Assembly (NCBI GenBank): GCA_027486765.1
Contig: JAIXOO010000115.1
Coordinates: 1 to 64,000 of the forward strand
Length of the DNA stretch: 64,000 nucleotides
Direction of reading: 5' to 3'
Origin: Saprospiraceae bacterium
Lineage (GTDB): Bacteria; Bacteroidota; Bacteroidia; Chitinophagales; Saprospiraceae
Both the position numbers and the translations under genes were made by a program. Under the pieces are notes generated by a model that was given only the letters and a program-made list of their open reading frames with translations, made no database searches and was not told the DNA's origin. This document shows, in pieces, positions 59,226 to 64,000 of the stretch. Within the stretch, counting starts at the first letter, position 1, and every line of letters starts with the position of its first letter.

Positions 59226-59236
59226 GCCAAAACAAA

Positions 59237-59267
59237 AAAGCCGGACGACATTACATCATCCGGCTTT
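59237..59267. terminator. Bidirectional hairpin terminator
   Basis: AAAGCCGGA...TCCGGCTTT between the WG gene 3' end and the tRNA 3' end. Confidence 0.7.
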
Positions 59268-59273
59268 ACTTCG

Positions 59274-59346
<73 letters not shown>

Positions 59347-59634
59347 CTGTTTAGGACTGCAAATATAGAGCAGGCTTTTGGATTAAACAACCCTTTTTGC
59401 AAATAAAAACTATTTTTCCTGCGTCTACCTGCTATTTCTTGCTTCAAAAAGCTGAACAACAGAGTTTTGCTTTTTAAAAAAAACTTTCGCGCTTTAAGTC
59501 AACCGGAATAATTCCCTCGCTGTTGAATACTGGACTGGAAAACAGGTTTAATTTTGTGTTTAAGTTCAGACGGTCTCAACCTTCTAAACTTTCTCAACCT
59601 TCTCAACCAGATTAGTCCTTTCCAAACCAATAAC

Positions 59635-60813
59635 ATGAAAGAAGTATTCATCGTTTCGGCCGTTCGTACCCCTATAGGAAGTTTTGGCGGCGTACTGGCC
59701 GGTTTTAGCGCCACCCAATTGGGCAGCATGGCCATCAAAGGTGCGCTGGCCAAAGCTGGAGTCGCCCCGGATCAAGTCCAGGAAGTACTGATGGGCAACG
59801 TCTGCTCCGCCAATCTGGGCCAAGCTCCCGCCCGGCAAGCTTCCCGAGGTGCGGGCATCCCCGACACTGTCCCTTGTACCACCATCAATAAAGTGTGCGC
59901 GTCCGGCATGAAATCCATCATGTACGGCGCCCAATCGATCATGCTGGGTTACACCGACCTCGTCGTAGCGGGCGGCATGGAAAGCATGAGCAACATCCCC
60001 TACTACGTGCCTTCGGCGCGTTGGGGCAGCAAATACGGCAACATGGAACTCGTAGACGGGCTCGCCAAAGACGGCCTCACTGATGCCTACGACCACCAGG
60101 CCATGGGCACCTGCGGCGACGCCACCGCAGCGAAATTCAACATTTCCCGCGAAGCCCAGGATGAATTTGCCATTCGCTCCTACACCCTGGCCGCCGAAGC
60201 GACGCAACAGGGTTGGTTCAAAAACGAAATAGTGCCCGTGAGCATCCCCCAGCGCAAGGGCGATGCCATCGACCTCGTAGAAGACGAAGAATACAAAAAA
60301 GTAGATTTCAGCAAAATTCCTACCCTCCGCCCGGCCTTCAGCAAAACCGGAACCGTCACTGCGGCCAATGCCAGTACCTTGAATGATGGCGCGGCGGCAC
60401 TGATTTTGGCCAGCAAAGAAATGGTGGAAAAATTGGGCCTTACCCCCATTGCCAAAATCCTCGCTTTTGCCGACGCTGAGCAGGAGCCCCAGTGGTTCAC
60501 CACTACGCCTACCATTGCCGCACCATTGGCGATGAAACGGGCAGGCATCAGCGCCAGCGAGGTCGACTTTTTTGAGGTCAACGAAGCTTTTGCCGTGGTG
60601 CCAATGGCCTTCAATCAGGTTTTGGGTATTGATGAAGCCAAAGTCAATGTATTCGGTGGCGCTTGTGCTTTGGGCCACCCGCTGGGTGCTTCTGGCGCCC
60701 GTATCGTGACAACGCTGACCAATGTCTTGAACCAAAAAGAAGCCAAAATAGGTTTGGCGGCCATTTGTAATGGAGGTGGTGGTGCCTCGGCCATAGTGAT
60801 TCAACGAGAATGA
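59635..60813 (+). CDS. Acetyl-CoA C-acyltransferase (thiolase)
   Basis: VRTPIGSFGG; CTTINKVCASGMKSI; FEVNEAFAVVPMAF; GGACALGHPLGASGARIV; LAAICNGGGGASAIVI. Confidence 0.95.
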   Translation: MKEVFIVSAVRTPIGSFGGVLAGFSATQLGSMAIKGALAKAGVAPDQVQEVLMGNVCSANLGQAPARQASRGAGIPDTVPCTTINKVCASGMKSIMYGAQSIMLGYTDLVVAGGMESMSNIPYYVPSARWGSKYGNMELVDGLAKDGLTDAYDHQAMGTCGDATAAKFNISREAQDEFAIRSYTLAAEATQQGWFKNEIVPVSIPQRKGDAIDLVEDEEYKKVDFSKIPTLRPAFSKTGTVTAANASTLNDGAAALILASKEMVEKLGLTPIAKILAFADAEQEPQWFTTTPTIAAPLAMKRAGISASEVDFFEVNEAFAVVPMAFNQVLGIDEAKVNVFGGACALGHPLGASGARIVTTLTNVLNQKEAKIGLAAICNGGGGASAIVIQRE

Positions 60814-60923
60814 TGAATGATGAGAGATGAATGATGAGTTGCTACCGCAGCGCTTTTGACAATGACCTTGTCTAAGTCTCTGCGGTAGCAACTCATCATT
60901 CATCTCTCATCATTCATCTCTCA
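60811..60923. repeat. Family A hairpin element, copy 5 (core 60840-60890)
   Basis: TGATGAATGATGAGAGATGAATGATGAGTTGCTACCGCAG...CTGCGGTAGCAACTCATCATTCATCTCTCATCATTCATCTCTCA; starts at the thiolase stop codon. Confidence 0.9.
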
Positions 60924-60935
60924 TTTTTCACTCTC

Positions 60936-61532
60936 CTACCCTCTCCGTCTTTCCATCAAAATCATCATCATCAACCCCAGGATGACTCGTTCTTCTTCCC
61001 CTGGTTCGAAGTTGTTCAACTTTTCCAGTGAAAAGCGCCGACCAACCAGCGAAGGCTGTTTTTTCAAACGAATGACTTCGGTGCCATCAGGGCGAGTGAC
61101 GATGTAAGAAGGATTAAAAAGGTATCCGGTAAACAAGCCCAGGATGGGAATTTCGCTGAGCACCGCATCTCCTACTTTAACCCAGGCATTTTCTTCCTGA
61201 ATCAGCAAATCTTGATTCACTTTTTCATCAAAAATTTCATAGCGGGCTTTCCAGATTGAAGCCCAACCTTTGCGGCCGATCCGGCCAATTTCCTGGCCTA
61301 GGTGATTGGTAAAGGTATAAGTGGTGGAAAAATCAATCCACTTGTTGGCTTTGATGGTGAATAAAATATTGGATTTGAGGTCGTTGTCGTACACTACAAC
61401 TTCATCAATCAGTTTGAGCATTTTTTGTCGCACGTAACCGATGTCGTTGCCCATGGCGTCTTCAACCAAAAAATCATTGGAAAGAGTACCAATTTTGAAG
61501 GTGAATTGAACTGGGAATTGAATGTTTTTCAT
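60936..61532 (-). CDS. LURP-one-related/tubby-C-like (scramblase-like) protein
   Basis: FKIGTLSNDFLVEDAMGNDIGYVRQKMLKLIDEVVVYD...LFTIKANKWIDFSTTYTFTNHLGQEIGRIGRKGW. Confidence 0.65.
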   Translation of the reverse strand: MKNIQFPVQFTFKIGTLSNDFLVEDAMGNDIGYVRQKMLKLIDEVVVYDNDLKSNILFTIKANKWIDFSTTYTFTNHLGQEIGRIGRKGWASIWKARYEIFDEKVNQDLLIQEENAWVKVGDAVLSEIPILGLFTGYLFNPSYIVTRPDGTEVIRLKKQPSLVGRRFSLEKLNNFEPGEEERVILGLMMMILMERRRG

Positions 61533-61688
61533 AATTATAGGGTTTGGATTTGTGAATTTCGATTAAAGATAAAATTAAAATCAAAAGTGCTCAACCATCG
61601 GTATCCGTTTTGAGTTCCAGTGTTGCGCAAATGATCTTTATCATGGTAATAAGCACAATCGAACCATTATTTTTAAGTGGTGATTTGC

Positions 61689-61696
61689 TACCTTTG
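61689..61696 (+). promoter_or_regulatory. Candidate -7 element TACCTTTG upstream of gcvP
   Basis: TAnnTTTG match about 42 nt before the gcvP ATG. Confidence 0.35.
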
Positions 61697-61737
61697 CGCT
61701 TTCTTTTTCCTAACCAAACCAAGCAGGGTTTTGCAAC

Positions 61738-64000
61738 ATGAGCACAATGACATTTTTTGATCAGTTCATTGATCGACATATTGGCCCCAATGCCGCAGAA
61801 TTACAGGAAATGTTGACGGCAATTGGCGTTTCTTCTCTCGATCAACTCATCGATGAAACGGTACCCGCTGCCATTCGCCTCAAAGGCGACCTGGCCTTGC
61901 CCGACGCACTCTCTGAATTCGAGTATTTGCGTGAGTTAGAAAAAATCGCCGCTAAAAACCAGGTTTTCCGCTCTTACCTCGGTTTGGGGTATTACGGAAC
62001 CATTACGCCCTCGGTCATTTCGCGCAATATTTTCCAAAACCCGGGTTGGTACACCCAGTACACGCCCTACCAGGCGGAAATTGCCCAGGGTCGTTTGGAG
62101 GCATTGCTCAATTTCCAGACCATGGTCAGCGACATGACCGCTTTGCCCATCGCCAACGCTTCTTTATTGGATGAAGGGACTGCAGCGGCGGAGGCCATGG
62201 CTATGTTCCACAGTGTGGTGAGCAAAAAACGCAAAACAGCCAATACTTATCTGGTTTCCGATCAGGTTTATCCACAAACCATCGATTTGTTGATCACCCG
62301 GGCCAAGCCACTGGGGATTGAGGTGGTGATAAAAGCCGTTGCTGATTTTGCATTGGATGAAAACTGCTTCGGTATCTTGCTCCAATACCCTGCTGGAAAT
62401 GGATCTGTGGAAGATTACCGCGCCCTGACCGAAGAAGCGCATGCCAAAGACATCACCGTTACGGTTTGTTCCGACCTCTTGGCCCTGGCCCTTTTGACCC
62501 CTCCTGGTGAATGGGGTGCCGACGCAGTGGTAGGCAACTCCCAACGTTTTGGCGTACCCATGGGTTATGGTGGCCCGCATGCTGCCTTTTTTGCCACCAA
62601 AGACGAATACAAACGGTTGATCCCCGGTCGCATCATCGGGGTATCCGTTGATAGCCACGGCAAACGGGCCCTGCGCATGGCATTGCAAACCCGCGAGCAA
62701 CACATCCGCCGCGAAAAAGCGACTTCCAACATCTGTACAGCACAGGCATTGTTGGCCATCATGGCTGGAATGTATGCGGCTTATCACGGCCCAAAGGGCA
62801 TCAAAGCCATTGCCCAACGGGTGCATGGCAGCGCACAGATTTTGGCCAAAAACCTGCAAGGGCTTGGCTATACCCAAAAGAATACCCACTACTTCGATAC
62901 CTTGTTCATTGAAACCGATGCAGCCACTCAGCAAGCCATTCAAAAGGCTGCACTGGCTGCTGGCATCAATTTTTACTACCCAACTGGAGCCGTACAAATC
63001 ACGCTGGATGAGACAGTTCTGCCAGCTGACTTGAATGACATTGTTGCGGTTTTTGCCAAAGTTAAAAACGCCAATGCCACCGTGGATTTTAGCGGAACTC
63101 TTGCGCCACAAATCCCCGCGCCCCTCCAGCGCGATACCGAGTACCTGAGTCATCCGGTGTTCAATAGCTACCATACCGAGAGCAAAATGATGCGCTACAT
63201 CAAGCGCCTGGAAAACCGGGATTTGTCGCTGACCCATTCCATGATTCCACTGGGTTCCTGCACTATGAAGCTCAATGCGGCCAGCGAGTTGATGCCCGTA
63301 AGTTGGCCAGCTTTTGCCAATTTGCATCCCTTCATTCCTGCTGATCAGGCGAAGGGTTACCAGCAAATTTTTGACGAACTGGAAGCCTACCTTTGTGCTT
63401 GTACGGGGTTTGATGCCTGCTCCTTGCAGCCCAATTCTGGCGCACAAGGGGAATACGCCGGTTTGTTGACCATTCGCGCCTATCACGAAGCCAACGGCAA
63501 TACCCACCGCAATATGGCCCTGATTCCGTCTTCAGCCCATGGTACCAACCCGGCTAGCGCAGTTATGGCCGGCATGGAAGTGGTGGTGGTCAGCTGCGAC
63601 GAGCAAGGCAACATCGATGTGGACGACCTACGCGCCAAAGCCGAAAAACACAGCGCCAATCTTTCCTGCCTGATGGTGACTTACCCCTCGACTCACGGGG
63701 TGTTTGAAACCCGCATCAAGGAAATTTGTGCCATCATCCACCAACACGGTGGTAAAGTATACATGGATGGTGCCAACATGAACGCCCAGGTAGGCCTGAC
63801 CAGTCCTGCCGAAATTGGTGCGGATGTGTGTCACCTGAACCTGCACAAAACCTTCGCCATCCCACACGGCGGCGGTGGCCCGGGCATGGGACCAATTTGT
63901 GTCAACAACAGCTTGAAGCCATTTTTGCCTAAACACGCATTGGTCGCTACTGGTGGCGACCAGGGCATCCACGCGGTATCTGCTGCACCTTGGGGCAGTG
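61738..64000 (+). CDS. gcvP: Glycine dehydrogenase (decarboxylating), P protein; truncated by the window end
   Basis: Manual translation: [30 protein letters not shown]...[48 protein letters not shown]; open to the edge and absent from the ORF track. Confidence 0.95.
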   Translation, partial: MSTMTFFDQFIDRHIGPNAAELQEMLTAIGVSSLDQLIDETVPAAIRLKGDLALPDALSEFEYLRELEKIAAKNQVFRSYLGLGYYGTITPSVISRNIFQNPGWYTQYTPYQAEIAQGRLEALLNFQTMVSDMTALPIANASLLDEGTAAAEAMAMFHSVVSKKRKTANTYLVSDQVYPQTIDLLITRAKPLGIEVVIKAVADFALDENCFGILLQYPAGNGSVEDYRALTEEAHAKDITVTVCSDLLALALLTPPGEWGADAVVGNSQRFGVPMGYGGPHAAFFATKDEYKRLIPGRIIGVSVDSHGKRALRMALQTREQHIRREKATSNICTAQALLAIMAGMYAAYHGPKGIKAIAQRVHGSAQILAKNLQGLGYTQKNTHYFDTLFIETDAATQQAIQKAALAAGINFYYPTGAVQITLDETVLPADLNDIVAVFAKVKNANATVDFSGTLAPQIPAPLQRDTEYLSHPVFNSYHTESKMMRYIKRLENRDLSLTHSMIPLGSCTMKLNAASELMPVSWPAFANLHPFIPADQAKGYQQIFDELEAYLCACTGFDACSLQPNSGAQGEYAGLLTIRAYHEANGNTHRNMALIPSSAHGTNPASAVMAGMEVVVVSCDEQGNIDVDDLRAKAEKHSANLSCLMVTYPSTHGVFETRIKEICAIIHQHGGKVYMDGANMNAQVGLTSPAEIGADVCHLNLHKTFAIPHGGGGPGMGPICVNNSLKPFLPKHALVATGGDQGIHAVSAAPWGS

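Noticed and set aside
59584-60903. 439-aa minus-strand ORF
   Set aside because: Antisense shadow of the thiolase gene.
62164-63507. 447-aa minus-strand ORF
   Set aside because: Antisense to clearly coding gcvP; no recognisable motifs; the plus strand encodes the P protein.

Overview
The window reads as a gene-dense Bacteroidota chromosome segment. A Saprospiraceae/Haliscomenobacter-like origin is inferred from gene content (T9SS sorting tail, DUF4252/DUF4249 proteins, FecI/FecR/TonB-receptor cassette); taxonomy was not tested. Core genes recognised include nth, purM, argS, glnS, pyrR, pyrB, a thiolase, an initiator tRNA-Met, and the start of gcvP. gcvP runs off the right edge and is missing from the ORF track. 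Three sigma/anti-sigma pairs are present, together with a HK/RR-papain-like protease-small protein-7TM locus, a sugar-oxidation-like cluster, a vanadium haloperoxidase-like gene, a tandem M14 peptidase pair in which one member has lost its catalytic motifs, an Rpn/PD-(D/E)XK transposase-like gene, and a very long WG-repeat protein. There is no prophage, CRISPR array or classical IS element. The most unusual feature is non-coding: about ten gene 3' ends or convergent junctions carry long self-complementary hairpins. Five of these share a conserved ~39-53 nt core (GCTACCGCAG..GACAA..TTGTC..AAGTC.CTGCGGTAGC), but their outer arms are completely different low-complexity word repeats that remain self-complementary at each locus. 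Two further hairpins form a second family (CTAAGGTG-word arms, CCTGC-NNN-GCAGG core) in opposite orientations. Other loci carry unrelated large palindromes. These are candidates for an undescribed palindromic repeat system.
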